Shown one piece after another: positions 26,923-35,841 of a stretch of DNA of 64,000 nt. Below the pieces are notes generated by a model, which worked only from the letters and a program-made list of their open reading frames with translations, had not been told where the DNA came from and did not search any database. Position numbers and translations under genes: made by a program. The stretch is from positions 1,178,001-1,242,000 of the forward strand of contig NZ_CP044427.1 of the NCBI RefSeq assembly GCF_008843165.1, read 5' to 3'. The stretch is from Ornithinimicrobium pratense. GTDB taxonomy: Bacteria > Actinomycetota > Actinomycetes > Actinomycetales > Dermatophilaceae. The stretch's first letter is position 1. Every line of letters begins with the position of its first letter.

Positions 26923-27930
26923 ATGGTCGATGACAACGGTAACGACAGCGCACAGAACGAGGGCGCGCAGGACGCGGACGCGCCGAGCACCCCGGGCAGC
27001 TACGTCAGCGGCGAGGGCGGCTACGAGCGCAAGGCCCGCTACATCGAGACGCGGATCACCCGAAACGGAGACGGCCATGGCGATTTTCTTGTCGAGCCGG
27101 GCCGCTACCGGCTCGCCGTCTCCCGCGCCTGCCCGTGGGCGCACCGGGCGATCCTGACCCGGCAGCTGCTGGGCCTGGAGGACGTGCTCTCGATGGCCGT
27201 CGCCGGCCCGGTGCACGACGAGGACAGCTGGACCTTCGACCTTGACCCCGGCGGTGTGGATCCCGTGCTGGGCATCCCCAGGCTCAAGGACGCCTACGAC
27301 GCCCGGCCCGACGGCTTCCCGGAGTCCGGCGTGACGGTGCCGGCCATGGTGGACACGACCACCGGGCAGGTCGTCACCAACGACTTCCACCAGATCGTCA
27401 AGGACCTGGTCACCGAGTGGACCGAGCACCAGCGTCCGGGCGCGCCCGACCTGTGGCCCGAGGACCTGCGCGAGGAGATCGAGGAGGTCTCCGACCTCGT
27501 CTACCACGACGTGAACAACGGGGTCTACAAGTGCGGCTTCGCCGGCGCCCAGGAGGCGTACGACCAGGCCTACGACGCGCTGTGGGCGCGGATGGACTGG
27601 CTGGAGGAGCGGCTGTCTCGGCAGCGCTACCTGGTCGGCGACCGGTTGACGCTGGCCGACGTGCGGCTCTGGCCGACCCTGGTCCGCTTCGACGCGGCCT
27701 ACCACGGCCACTTCAAGTGCAATCGCTCCAAGCTGACCGAGATGCCTGCCCTGTGGGGCTACGCGCGCGACCTGTGGCAGACCCACGACTTCGGCGCCAC
27801 GGTCAACTTTGAGCACGTCAAGGCGCACTACTACGCCACCCACCTGGACATCAACCCCACCGGGGTCGTGCCCAAGGGCCCGGACACCTCCGTCTGGCAG
27901 CTGCCGCACGGGCGGGACGGGCTGCGCTAG
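26923..27930 (+). CDS. Glutathionyl-hydroquinone reductase-like (Xi-class GST) protein
   Basis: A 335-residue protein of the ECM4/YqjG family. The active-site motif is RACPWAHRAI, with the catalytic Cys, and the C-terminal helical domain carries ERLSRQRYLVGDRLTLADV. In proteobacteria these enzymes reduce glutathionyl-hydroquinones. Actinobacteria of this kind normally make mycothiol, not glutathione, so a mycothiol adduct or another thiol is the likely substrate (inference). Its ATG is 3 nt downstream of the peptidase stop, and a leaderless trpS follows. Confidence 0.88.
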   Translation: MVDDNGNDSAQNEGAQDADAPSTPGSYVSGEGGYERKARYIETRITRNGDGHGDFLVEPGRYRLAVSRACPWAHRAILTRQLLGLEDVLSMAVAGPVHDEDSWTFDLDPGGVDPVLGIPRLKDAYDARPDGFPESGVTVPAMVDTTTGQVVTNDFHQIVKDLVTEWTEHQRPGAPDLWPEDLREEIEEVSDLVYHDVNNGVYKCGFAGAQEAYDQAYDALWARMDWLEERLSRQRYLVGDRLTLADVRLWPTLVRFDAAYHGHFKCNRSKLTEMPALWGYARDLWQTHDFGATVNFEHVKAHYYATHLDINPTGVVPKGPDTSVWQLPHGRDGLR

Positions 27931-27940
27931 CGGATCGGCG

Positions 27941-27946
27941 TAGCAT
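27941..27946 (+). promoter_or_regulatory. -10 box of trpS
   Basis: TAGCAT lies 8 nt before the GTG at 27955. Confidence 0.4.
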
Positions 27947-27954
27947 CGTCCAGC

Positions 27955-29082
27955 GTGACTGACACCGCTCCGCTCGACGACTCCGCCGGCGACGTCCTCG
28001 CCGACTCGACCTCCGCCGCCTCGCTGCAGCGCAGCGTGGCGCGCAGCGCGCAGATCGAGGAGGAGCTGCGCACCGACCCCGGGCAGTTCCGGATGCTGAC
28101 CGGTGACCGGCCGACCGGCCACCTGCACCTGGGCCACTACTTCGGCAGCCTGCGCAACCGGGTCGCGCTGCAGGACCTGGGCGTGGACACCTTCGTGCTC
28201 ATCGCCGACTACCAGGTGATCACCGACCGGGACGGCGTCGACTCCATCCAGGAGCGGGTGCTTTCCCTGGTCGCCGACTATCTGGCGACCGGCATCGACC
28301 CTGGGCGCACCACGATCTTCGCGCACTCCCAGATCCCGTCGCTGAACCAGCTGATGCTGCCGTTCCTGTCCCTGGTCACCGACAGCGAGCTGCGCCGCAA
28401 CCCGACGGTCAAGGCCGAGCAGGACGCCACGGGCGGGCGGCCGATGAGCGGGCTGATGCTGACCTACCCGGTGCACCAGGCGGCCGACATCCTCTTCTGC
28501 AAGGCGAACGTCGTGCCCGTGGGCAAGGACCAGCTGCCGCACCTGGAGCAGACCCGGGTCATCGCCCGCCGCTTCGACGAGCGCTACGGCCGGGCCGGCG
28601 ACAAGAGCGTGCCGGTCTTCCCCACCCCCGACGCGCTGCTGTCGGAGGTCCCCCACCTGCTCGGCACCGACGGGGCGAAGATGAGCAAGTCCCGGGGCAA
28701 CACCATCGAGCTGCGGATGAGCGCCGACGACACGGCCAGGGTGGTCAAGAAGGCGGTCACCGACTCCGAGCGGCGCATCACCTTCGACCCGGCGGGCCGG
28801 CCGGAGGTGTCCAACCTCGTCCAGCTCGCCGCCCTGACCACCGGCCGCGACCCGCACTCCATCGCCGAGGAGATCGGTGACGGTGGCTCCGGCACCTTGA
28901 AGAAACTACTGACGGAGGCGGTGAACGAGTACTTCGCCCCGCTGCGTGCCCGGCGTGCCGAGCTCGCGGCCGACCCGGCGCAGCTGTCCCGCATCCTGGC
29001 CGAGGGCAACGCGCGCGCAGGCGAAGTCGCTGAGGCCACGCTGGCCGAGGTGCGCCAGGCCATGCAGATGGTCTACGGCTGA
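27955..29082 (+). CDS. trpS: Tryptophanyl-tRNA synthetase
   Basis: A 375-residue class I aminoacyl-tRNA synthetase that charges tRNA-Trp. It shows the HIGH-like motif GDRPTGHLHLGHYFGSL, the KMSKS motif in GTDGAKMSKSRGNT, and the VGKDQLPHLEQTR segment of tryptophan enzymes. The N-terminal extension of about 45 residues before the catalytic fold is acidic and probably variable. It starts at a GTG with a nearby -10 box. Confidence 0.95.
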   Translation: MTDTAPLDDSAGDVLADSTSAASLQRSVARSAQIEEELRTDPGQFRMLTGDRPTGHLHLGHYFGSLRNRVALQDLGVDTFVLIADYQVITDRDGVDSIQERVLSLVADYLATGIDPGRTTIFAHSQIPSLNQLMLPFLSLVTDSELRRNPTVKAEQDATGGRPMSGLMLTYPVHQAADILFCKANVVPVGKDQLPHLEQTRVIARRFDERYGRAGDKSVPVFPTPDALLSEVPHLLGTDGAKMSKSRGNTIELRMSADDTARVVKKAVTDSERRITFDPAGRPEVSNLVQLAALTTGRDPHSIAEEIGDGGSGTLKKLLTEAVNEYFAPLRARRAELAADPAQLSRILAEGNARAGEVAEATLAEVRQAMQMVYG

Positions 29083-29095
29083 GCTGGGCCCGCCC

Positions 29096-30223
29096 GTGAG
29101 CGCGAGCGCGACCCCAGGCCCGTCGGGCCCCCGCGTAGTGGTTGTCGTCGACCGCGCCGGGGAGCGGCTGACGGCCGCCGCCGCCGCAGGCGTGGCCCAG
29201 GGCTGGACCCGCACCGCACCGCACACGTTGGTTGAGGCACACGACTGCCACGACGGTGGCGCCGGCCTGACGGCGGTCATCGCAGACCGGCTCGGTGCCA
29301 CCCTGCACCCGGTGGTGGTGCCCGGGCCGGCCGGTGCGCAGGTGCCGGCCGCGGTGGCCGTCGTCTCGGCGACCGACGGCGACGGCGCTGACATCGGAGC
29401 CGGCGGCACGGCATACCTCGACACCGCGCAGGTGGCCGGCCGCCACCTGGTGCCGCGGGAACGCCTGACCGACCCCGAGGGGCTGTCCAGCGCGGGTGTG
29501 GCCCGCCTGCTGCGGCATGCCCGCGACCTAGGCGTGGACCGGATCGTCGTGGGCGTGGGGCCGCTGGCCGCCCATGACGGGGGCGTCGGTCTGCTCCAGG
29601 AGCTCGGCGCCGGGGCGGACCTGGCAGCTCTCCCCGCGGTCCGGGACGAGTGGGACTGCACCCGGCTGGTGCTGGTGACGACCACCGAGGCGCCGCTGCT
29701 GGGCTTTCAGGGAGCCAGCGCTAGCCTCGGGGAGCACGGCGTCCTCCCCGAGGTCACCCAGCGCCTGGAGGCCCGGATGGGGGATCTTACCGACCGGGTC
29801 AACGCCGTCCTGCCGCCCCCGCGCGACCTGCTCACCGGACTACCGCACCGCCCGGAGCGAGAGCCCGGCTCGGGGGCCGGGGGAGGGGTCGGGTACGCCC
29901 TGCAGCTGATCGGGGCGCGCACCGACGACGGCGCCCGCTTCCTGCTGGACGAGCTCGGTATCCGCACGCGGCTGCCGGGGTCCCTGCTGGTCCTGGTCAC
30001 CGACCGGTACGACTACACCACCGTCCACGACGGCGTGGTCGCCCAGACCGCCCGGGCCGCGCTGGGGTTCGCCACTCCCACGGTGGTGCTGGCCCGGGAG
30101 GTGGCCGTCGGACGCCGCGAGGGCATGAGCCTGGGCGTCAGTGGTGCCTACGAACTGCGTGAGGGTGAGGACCTGGCCGGTCTGGCCGCCCGGGTGGCCC
30201 GAACCTGGACACCAGTCAGGTGA
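29096..30223 (+). CDS. Glycerate kinase family protein
   Basis: A 375-residue protein of the GarK/GlxK family, corresponding in position to Rv2205c. Family features include VGVGPLAAHDGGVGLLQELG (glycine-rich phosphate region), LLGFQGASASLGEHG, and GVGYALQLIGAR. The enzymes phosphorylate D-glycerate with ATP. A canonical N-terminal DSFKGS motif is not seen here; the N-terminus reads GPRVVVVVDRAGERLTAA, so this is a divergent member and activity is uncertain. The GTG at 29096 lies 13 nt after trpS. Confidence 0.72.
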   Translation: MSASATPGPSGPRVVVVVDRAGERLTAAAAAGVAQGWTRTAPHTLVEAHDCHDGGAGLTAVIADRLGATLHPVVVPGPAGAQVPAAVAVVSATDGDGADIGAGGTAYLDTAQVAGRHLVPRERLTDPEGLSSAGVARLLRHARDLGVDRIVVGVGPLAAHDGGVGLLQELGAGADLAALPAVRDEWDCTRLVLVTTTEAPLLGFQGASASLGEHGVLPEVTQRLEARMGDLTDRVNAVLPPPRDLLTGLPHRPEREPGSGAGGGVGYALQLIGARTDDGARFLLDELGIRTRLPGSLLVLVTDRYDYTTVHDGVVAQTARAALGFATPTVVLAREVAVGRREGMSLGVSGAYELREGEDLAGLAARVARTWTPVR

Positions 30224-30371
30224 GGCCCCCACCGGTCCGCATCGGCCGGGCGGGTCCGCACGCAGGCCCGCCGCGCCTGACGCAGTGGCGTAGCCTGGGA
30301 CCTGGGAACAGCACGCCCATCACCGGCGTTGACCCCACGAGCACCGACCCCCTTGCGAGAGGATCCCGAGC

Positions 30372-30722
30372 ATGACCGACATCCAGAGCACCGCGACCCA
30401 TGGAGTGCAGCTGAGCGACGTCGCCGCCGAAAAGGTCAGGAGCCTGCTCGCGCAGGAGGGCCGCGACGACCTGCGCCTGCGCATCGGCGTGCAGCCCGGT
30501 GGCTGCTCCGGCCTGATCTACCAGCTCTACTTCGACGAGCGCAGCCTGGACGGCGACCTGGTCGCCGAGTTCGGCGGCGTCGAGGTCGTCGTGGACCGGA
30601 TGAGCGCCCCCTACCTGGACGGCGCCTCGATCGACTTCGCCGACACGATCGAGAAGCAGGGCTTCACGATCGACAACCCCAACGCCGGGTCCTCCTGCGC
30701 CTGCGGCGACAGCTTCAGCTGA
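30372..30722 (+). CDS. erpA: Iron-sulfur cluster insertion protein (A-type carrier)
   Basis: A 116-residue HesB/IscA/ErpA family protein. The three conserved cysteines that bind a [2Fe-2S] or [4Fe-4S] cluster are present: GGCSGLIYQ and the C-terminal SSCACGDSF. It delivers Fe-S clusters to target proteins, here plausibly the Rieske protein QcrA and LipA in the same block. The ATG at 30372 has GAGAGGA upstream. It matches Rv2204c in position. Confidence 0.95.
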   Translation: MTDIQSTATHGVQLSDVAAEKVRSLLAQEGRDDLRLRIGVQPGGCSGLIYQLYFDERSLDGDLVAEFGGVEVVVDRMSAPYLDGASIDFADTIEKQGFTIDNPNAGSSCACGDSFS

Positions 30723-30851
30723 TCCTGCGGTACGGGCCCCACGGGCGCCCGTCCGCAGAGCGCAACCAGCTCCAGGGCCCGACCGGCCGCGGCACCATCC
30801 GCGCCCGTTACTGGTCGGGCCCTGGCGCGTCCCGGGTGCATGATGGTCGGT

Positions 30852-31535
30852 ATGCCGACCCCGCCGCCCCGCACCGCATGGCGCCTGAGTGCCGAGGGCG
30901 CCCGGGCCGGGGAGGACCTGGTCGGGATCGGGGCCGACCTCGCGCCCGGCACGGTGCTGGAGGCTTACCGGGAGGGGATCTTCCCGATGGGGGTCGGCGT
31001 GGGCGGGGGACCGCCGCTGGGCTGGTGGTCTCCGGATCCGCGGGGAATCCTGCTGCCCGGTGACCTGCACGTCAGCCGCTCGCTGCGGCGCTCCGTCGGA
31101 CGCTTCGAGACCACACTGGACACGGCCTTCCGGGACGTGGTCGAGGCCTGCGCCGACCCGGCCCGGGCGGGGGCCTGGATCACCCCCGAGGTCGCCGAGG
31201 CCTACATCGAGCTGCACCGGCTCGGGTGGGCGCACTCGGTGGAGGTCTGGCGGGAGGGGGAGCTGGCCGGCGGCCTGTACGGCCTGGCCGTCGGGCGCCT
31301 GTTCGCCGCCGAGTCCAAGTTCCACCGCGCCACCGACGCCTCCAAGGTGGCTCTCGTCCGCCTGGTCGAGGTCCTCTCCGAGGACGCCGAGCCCTGGGTC
31401 CTGGACGTCCAGTGGAGCACCCCCCACCTGGCCCGGCTGGGGGTCCGGGAGGTGGGCCGCACCACCTACCTGGAGCTGGTGCGTCGGCTGCGGTCTCGAC
31501 CCCTGCCCAGCCGGTGGCGCGCCGGACCGACCTAA
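30852..31535 (+). CDS. aat: Leucyl/phenylalanyl-tRNA-protein transferase
   Basis: A 227-residue transferase that adds Leu or Phe to proteins with N-terminal Arg or Lys, marking them for ClpS/ClpP degradation. Motifs include YREGIFPMG, WWSPDPRGILLP, and GLYGLAVGRLFAAESKFHR followed by DASKVAL. The usual GESMF core is AESKF here, with Lys in place of Met. The ATG at 30852 is favoured over an ATG 12 nt earlier, with CATGAT located 7 nt upstream as a possible -10 box. It lies between erpA and ctaC. Confidence 0.93.
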   Translation: MPTPPPRTAWRLSAEGARAGEDLVGIGADLAPGTVLEAYREGIFPMGVGVGGGPPLGWWSPDPRGILLPGDLHVSRSLRRSVGRFETTLDTAFRDVVEACADPARAGAWITPEVAEAYIELHRLGWAHSVEVWREGELAGGLYGLAVGRLFAAESKFHRATDASKVALVRLVEVLSEDAEPWVLDVQWSTPHLARLGVREVGRTTYLELVRRLRSRPLPSRWRAGPT

Positions 31536-31624
31536 GCCGTGCCCCGCGTGCCAGAATCATCGAGTGCTGGAGGTATGGTTCTGCACAGTCATGCCCGGGA
31601 GCCCGAGAAGTGTGAGGTGTATCA

Positions 31625-32509
31625 GTGCGACGGCTTGAGCAGAAACAACGTCGTCCGGTCGGCAGGCGGTGGGGACTGGCCGCGGTCGCGGTAGCCGGTG
31701 CGCTGCTGCTCACCGGTTGCGGTGAGCAGCTACGAGGAGGCTTCCTGCCCGAGCCGATCACCAGCGAGGGTGCGGAGTACCTCACCTTCTGGAACGGCAC
31801 CTGGATCGCGGCCTGGGCGATCGGCATCTTCATGTGGGTCCTGATCTTCTGGTGCGTGATCGCCTACCGGCGCCGGAGCGAGGACGAGATCCCCACCCAG
31901 TTCCGCTACCACGTGCCCTTCGAGATCCTCTACACCGCGGTGCCGATCCTGCTCGTCCTCACGCTGTTCGGCCAGACCGTCAAGGTTGAGAACACGCTCC
32001 TGCACATCCAGGAGGACCCCGACGTGGTCGTCAACGTGGCGGGCAAGAAGTGGAGCTGGGACTTCAACTACGTCAACGAGGACGTCTACGAGACCGGTGT
32101 CCAGGCCTACACCCTCAACGAGGGGCGAGAAGGTGTGCCGGAGACCCTGCCCACCCTGGTGCTGCCGGTCGACAGCCGGGTGGAGTTCGTGCTCACCTCC
32201 CGCGATGTCATCCACTCCTTCTGGGTCCCGCAGTTCCTGATCAAGTTGGACATGATCCCCGGCCGGGTCAACATCTTCCAGGTCACCACCACCCAAGAGG
32301 GCACCTTCGACGGCAAGTGCGCCGAGCTGTGCGGCTCCTACCACTCCGAGATGCTCTTCAACGTCTCCGTCGTCTCCCAGGAGGAGTACGACGCCCACAT
32401 CGAGTCCCTGCGCGATGCTGGCCAGACCGGGCAGCTGGGTCCCGAGCTCGACCAGTACGAGCTGCAGAGCGACCAGGACGAGCCTCTGCGCGGAAGGAGC
32501 GGTAACTGA
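31625..32509 (+). CDS. ctaC: Cytochrome c oxidase subunit II (lipoprotein)
   Basis: A 294-residue subunit carrying the CuA centre that accepts electrons from the cytochrome bcc complex. It has a lipoprotein signal (ALLLTGC, lipidated Cys32), two membrane segments, and the CuA motif [12 protein letters not shown] in the external cupredoxin domain with WSWDFNY before it. The start GTG at 31625 is preceded by GAGGTG. The stop overlaps the ctaD start by one base (TGATG), so both are co-translated. Confidence 0.96.
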   Translation: MRRLEQKQRRPVGRRWGLAAVAVAGALLLTGCGEQLRGGFLPEPITSEGAEYLTFWNGTWIAAWAIGIFMWVLIFWCVIAYRRRSEDEIPTQFRYHVPFEILYTAVPILLVLTLFGQTVKVENTLLHIQEDPDVVVNVAGKKWSWDFNYVNEDVYETGVQAYTLNEGREGVPETLPTLVLPVDSRVEFVLTSRDVIHSFWVPQFLIKLDMIPGRVNIFQVTTTQEGTFDGKCAELCGSYHSEMLFNVSVVSQEEYDAHIESLRDAGQTGQLGPELDQYELQSDQDEPLRGRSGN

Positions 32510-34284
32510 TGGCGACGACCCTCAGCACCCCCGAGGAGACGCGGAGCCCGCAGCCCCGGCGTGACGCGGAGCGCAGCTCGTTCGTCCGCAACGCGGTGCG
32601 GATCCTGACCTCGACCGACCACAAGGTCATCGGCAACCTCTACTTCGTCACCACGATGGCGTGGTTCATGGTCGGCGGCCTGATGGCGCTGGTGATCCGG
32701 GCCGAGCTGTACACCCCCGGCCTGCAGGTGGTGGACAACCCCGAGATCTACAACCAGATGTTCACCATGCACGGCACGATCATGCTGCTGATGTTCGCGA
32801 CGCCGCTCTTCGCCGGCTTCGCCAACGCCATCGTGCCCCTGCAGATCGGTGCGCCTGACGTGGCGTTCCCGCGGCTGAACATGCTGGCCTTCTGGTTCTT
32901 CTTCTTCGGCAGCCTGATCGCAGTCGGCGGCTTCCTCACTCCCGAGGGTGCCGCAGGCTTCGGCTGGACCGCCTACCAGCCGCTGGCCGGCCCGTCGCAT
33001 ACCCCCGGCCTGGGTGGTGACCTGTGGGTGCTCGGTCTGGCGCTGACCGGTTTCGCGACGATCTTCGGTGCCGTCAACTTCATCACCACCATCGTGTGCA
33101 TGCGCGCCCCCGGCATGACCATGTTCCGGATGCCGATCTTCACCTGGAACATCCTGATCACCTCGATCCTGGCGCTCATCGTCTTCCCGGTGCTGGCGGC
33201 GGCCTTCTTCGGGATGGTCGTGGACCGGCTGTGGAACTGGAACATCTACGACCCCGCGCACGGCGGGGCGATGCTCTGGCAGCACCTGTTCTGGTTCTTC
33301 GGCCACCCCGAGGTCTACATCATCGCCCTACCCTTCTTCGGGATCATCTCCGAGGTCATCCCGGTCTTCTCCCGTAAGCCGCTGTTTGGCTACAAGACCC
33401 TGGTCATGGCCACGATGACGATCGCTGCCCTGTCCGTGGCGGTCTGGGCGCACCACATGTACGCCACCGGCGCGGTCCTGCTGGAGTTCTTCGCCATCAT
33501 GACCATGCTCATCGCGGTGCCCACCGGCGTGAAGTTCTTCAACTGGGTGGGCACCATGTGGCGCGGCTCCATCTCGCTGGAGACCCCAATGCTGTGGGCG
33601 GTCGGCTTCATGGTCACCTTCCTCTTCGGTGGCCTGACCGGTGTCATCCTGGCCAGCCCAGCCCTGGACTTCCACCTGCACGACTCCTACTTCGTGGTCG
33701 CACACTTCCACTACGTCGTCTTCGGCACCGTCGTCTTCGCGATGTTCTCCGGCTACTACTACTGGTGGCCCAAGTTCACCGGCCACATGCTGGACGAGAC
33801 CCTGGGCAAGATCCACTTCTGGCTGCTCTTCGTCGGCTTCCACGGCACCTTCATGGTCCAGCACTTCCTGGGTGCGGCAGGTATGCCGCGGCGCTACGCC
33901 GACTACATGCCGGAGGACAACTTCACCTGGATGAACCAGCTGAGCACGATCTCCTCCTTCGTCCTGGCGATCTCGATGCTGCCCTTCTTCATGGCGGTGT
34001 GGAAGAGCTTCCAGACCCCCAAGGTCACCGTCGACGACCCCTGGGGCTGGGGAACCACCTTGGAGTGGGCAACCTCCTGCCCGCCCCCGCGGCACAACTT
34101 CACCTCCCTACCGCGGATCCGTTCCGAGCGTCCTGCCTTCGACATGAACCACCCGAACATCGGCGTCCTGGAGTCCCCGGAGCCCGACAAGGGTGTGGCG
34201 GAGCAACTGCTGGGCGGCCCGCAGACGGACCCGCAGGGCGATGTCGGGACCGAGACCGGTGGCTACACCGGAGAGGAGCGCTGA
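32509..34284 (+). CDS. ctaD: Cytochrome c oxidase subunit I
   Basis: A 591-residue, 12-segment membrane subunit holding heme a and the heme a3-CuB centre, the O2-reducing and proton-pumping site. Key regions are [13 protein letters not shown] (heme a His), [15 protein letters not shown] (CuB His and the cross-linked Tyr), WAHHMY (CuB His pair), and [16 protein letters not shown] (heme a3 and heme a ligands). It is translationally coupled to ctaC and followed by ctaF. Confidence 0.98.
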   Translation: MATTLSTPEETRSPQPRRDAERSSFVRNAVRILTSTDHKVIGNLYFVTTMAWFMVGGLMALVIRAELYTPGLQVVDNPEIYNQMFTMHGTIMLLMFATPLFAGFANAIVPLQIGAPDVAFPRLNMLAFWFFFFGSLIAVGGFLTPEGAAGFGWTAYQPLAGPSHTPGLGGDLWVLGLALTGFATIFGAVNFITTIVCMRAPGMTMFRMPIFTWNILITSILALIVFPVLAAAFFGMVVDRLWNWNIYDPAHGGAMLWQHLFWFFGHPEVYIIALPFFGIISEVIPVFSRKPLFGYKTLVMATMTIAALSVAVWAHHMYATGAVLLEFFAIMTMLIAVPTGVKFFNWVGTMWRGSISLETPMLWAVGFMVTFLFGGLTGVILASPALDFHLHDSYFVVAHFHYVVFGTVVFAMFSGYYYWWPKFTGHMLDETLGKIHFWLLFVGFHGTFMVQHFLGAAGMPRRYADYMPEDNFTWMNQLSTISSFVLAISMLPFFMAVWKSFQTPKVTVDDPWGWGTTLEWATSCPPPRHNFTSLPRIRSERPAFDMNHPNIGVLESPEPDKGVAEQLLGGPQTDPQGDVGTETGGYTGEER

Positions 34285-34288
34285 GCCC

Positions 34289-34690
34289 ATGAAGACAGAG
34301 GTCAAGGTCTTCGCCGCCCTCATCCCGTTCTTCGGGGTGATGACGGTGATCTACGCCTACTTCACCAACTTCAGTGAGTGGGTCGGCATCATCGGGTTCT
34401 TCCTCACCATGCTCTTCGCCGCCTGGGTCGCTGCCTACCTGTGGTTGGTCGGACGCAAGACCGACCCGCGGCCCGAGGACGACATGCAGGGCGAGATCGC
34501 CGACCTCTCCGGCGACTACGGTCACTTCACGCCGTACTCTTGGTGGCCGCTGTGGCTGGGGCTGTCGAGCGCGATCGTGGTGCTGGGGATCGGCGTCGGT
34601 TGGTGGCTGGCCGTCGCGGCTGCGCCTTTCCTGGTCATCTCCATCGTGGGCTGGACCTTCGAGCACTTCCGCGGCGAGGGAGCCATCTAA
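34289..34690 (+). CDS. ctaF: Cytochrome c oxidase subunit IV
   Basis: A 133-residue actinobacterial aa3 oxidase subunit with four membrane segments. It begins MKTEVKVFAALIPFFGVMT and has the conserved middle ADLSGDYGHFTPYSWWPLWLG. This subunit occurs in bcc-aa3 supercomplexes. It lies 4 nt after ctaD, completing the ctaCDF operon, and a strong terminator follows. Confidence 0.93.
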   Translation: MKTEVKVFAALIPFFGVMTVIYAYFTNFSEWVGIIGFFLTMLFAAWVAAYLWLVGRKTDPRPEDDMQGEIADLSGDYGHFTPYSWWPLWLGLSSAIVVLGIGVGWWLAVAAAPFLVISIVGWTFEHFRGEGAI

Positions 34691-34714
34691 CGGCCCGCAC
34701 CCCCGCGAGATCAC

Positions 34715-34746
34715 GAAGGGGCCCGACCACCCGGTCGGGCCCCTTC
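34715..34746 (+). terminator. Strong terminator of the ctaCDF operon
   Basis: GAAGGGGCCCGACC (34715-34728) pairs perfectly with GGTCGGGCCCCTTC (34733-34746), 4-nt loop, followed by a T-rich TTCGTGCTCTTCTTC. Confidence 0.8.
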
Positions 34747-34748
34747 TT

Positions 34749-34815
34749 CGTGCTCTTCTTCTGCGTGCTCCCCTTGTTCGTGCTCCCCTTGTTCGGGCTC
34801 CCCTTGTTCGGGCTC
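34749..34815. repeat. 15-bp tandem repeat, about 4.5 copies
   Basis: Units start at 34749, 34764, 34779, 34794 and a partial one at 34809. Units 2 and 3 are identical (CGTGCTCCCCTTGTT); unit 4 differs at one base and unit 1 at several. It lies right after the ctaF terminator and before the end of the quinone oxidoreductase. Confidence 0.85.
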
Positions 34816-34833
34816 AGGCACAAGGCGCCGTGC

Positions 34834-35805
34834 TCAGGGCAGCAGGAGCAGCTTGCCGGTGGTCCGGCCTCCCTCGAGGTCCTCGTGGGCCTGGCGCGCG
34901 CCGGCGAGCGGGTAGCGACCGCCCACCCGGATGGAGAGCCGTCCCTCGGCGATCGCGCCGAGCACGTCTGCGGCCCGCCACAGCAACTCTTCCCGGTCCG
35001 CAGCGTAGTGCGCCAGCGTGGGCCGGGTCAGGAAGAGTGAGCCGCCGGTGTTGAGCGACTGGGGGTCCACCGGGGGCACCGGCCCACTGGCGGCGCCGAA
35101 GAGCACCATCGTCCCGCGCGGGCGCAACAGGCGCAGCCCGCTGTCGAAGGTGTCCTTGCCGACCCCGTCGTAGACCACGTCAACGCCGTCGCCGGAGGTG
35201 AGCCGCTCGACCGTCTCGACCAGGTCATCCTGCCGGTAGAGGACGACCTCGTCGGCACCGTTGGCCTGGGCCAGCTCCGCCTTCTCGGCGCTGCCGACGG
35301 TGCCGATCACCCGCACGCCCTTGTCGCGCAGCAGCTGACACAGCAGCAGGCCCACGCCCCCGGCCGCCGCGGTGACCAGGGCGGTCTGACCCGGCTGGGC
35401 CGGGAAGGTGGAGTTGACGAGGTAGTGCGCGGTCATCCCCTGGAGCATGGCCGCGGCTGCGGTCTCCAGCTCCACCTCCTGGGGGACGGGCACCAGCCGT
35501 GCGGCTGGGACGACCACCTGCTCGGCATACCCGGTGCCCGGCACCATGGCCCAGGCGACCCGGTCACCGACCGAGACCCCCTCCACGCCCGGCCCGAGCG
35601 CGGACACGGTGCCAGCCCCCTCGCTGCCCGCCACGAACGGTAGGGGGAGGGGGTAGGCACCGGAGCGCTGGTAGATGTCGATGAAGTTGACGCCGCCGGC
35701 CGCGACGTGGACCAGGACCTCACCGGCACCCGGCTCGGGGGTCTCCTGCTCGACGAGGGTGAGGACCTCGGGTCCTCCGGTTCGTTCCACGATGACTGCA
35801 CGCAT
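34834..35805 (-). CDS. qor: NADPH:quinone oxidoreductase (zinc-free MDR family)
   Basis: A 323-residue medium-chain oxidoreductase. It has a GroES-like N-terminal half with GSEGAGTVSALG, and the cofactor fold with AAGGVGLLLCQLL, then VIGTVGSAEKAELA. No structural zinc cysteines are visible, so it belongs to the QOR branch. It reduces quinones or enals with NADPH. It is the last gene of the receiver protein-trpD-qor run, 36 bp after trpD. Confidence 0.9.
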   Translation of the reverse strand: MRAVIVERTGGPEVLTLVEQETPEPGAGEVLVHVAAGGVNFIDIYQRSGAYPLPLPFVAGSEGAGTVSALGPGVEGVSVGDRVAWAMVPGTGYAEQVVVPAARLVPVPQEVELETAAAAMLQGMTAHYLVNSTFPAQPGQTALVTAAAGGVGLLLCQLLRDKGVRVIGTVGSAEKAELAQANGADEVVLYRQDDLVETVERLTSGDGVDVVYDGVGKDTFDSGLRLLRPRGTMVLFGAASGPVPPVDPQSLNTGGSLFLTRPTLAHYAADREELLWRAADVLGAIAEGRLSIRVGGRYPLAGARQAHEDLEGGRTTGKLLLLP

Positions 35806-35841
35806 GCGATGGACGCTACCTTGCCCTGGACGGCGGTGACC

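Noticed and set aside
26107..28857. A 916-residue open frame on the minus strand
   Set aside because: It lies opposite the M20 peptidase, the GST-like gene and trpS, all with clear family motifs; long antisense frames are usual at this GC content.
34749..34815. CRISPR array
   Set aside because: The repeats are directly joined with no spacers, and no cas genes are present.
34635..34823. Minus-strand peptide with repeated NKGS units
   Set aside because: The pattern is only the translation of the 15-bp DNA repeat and terminator; no ribosome binding site or family.
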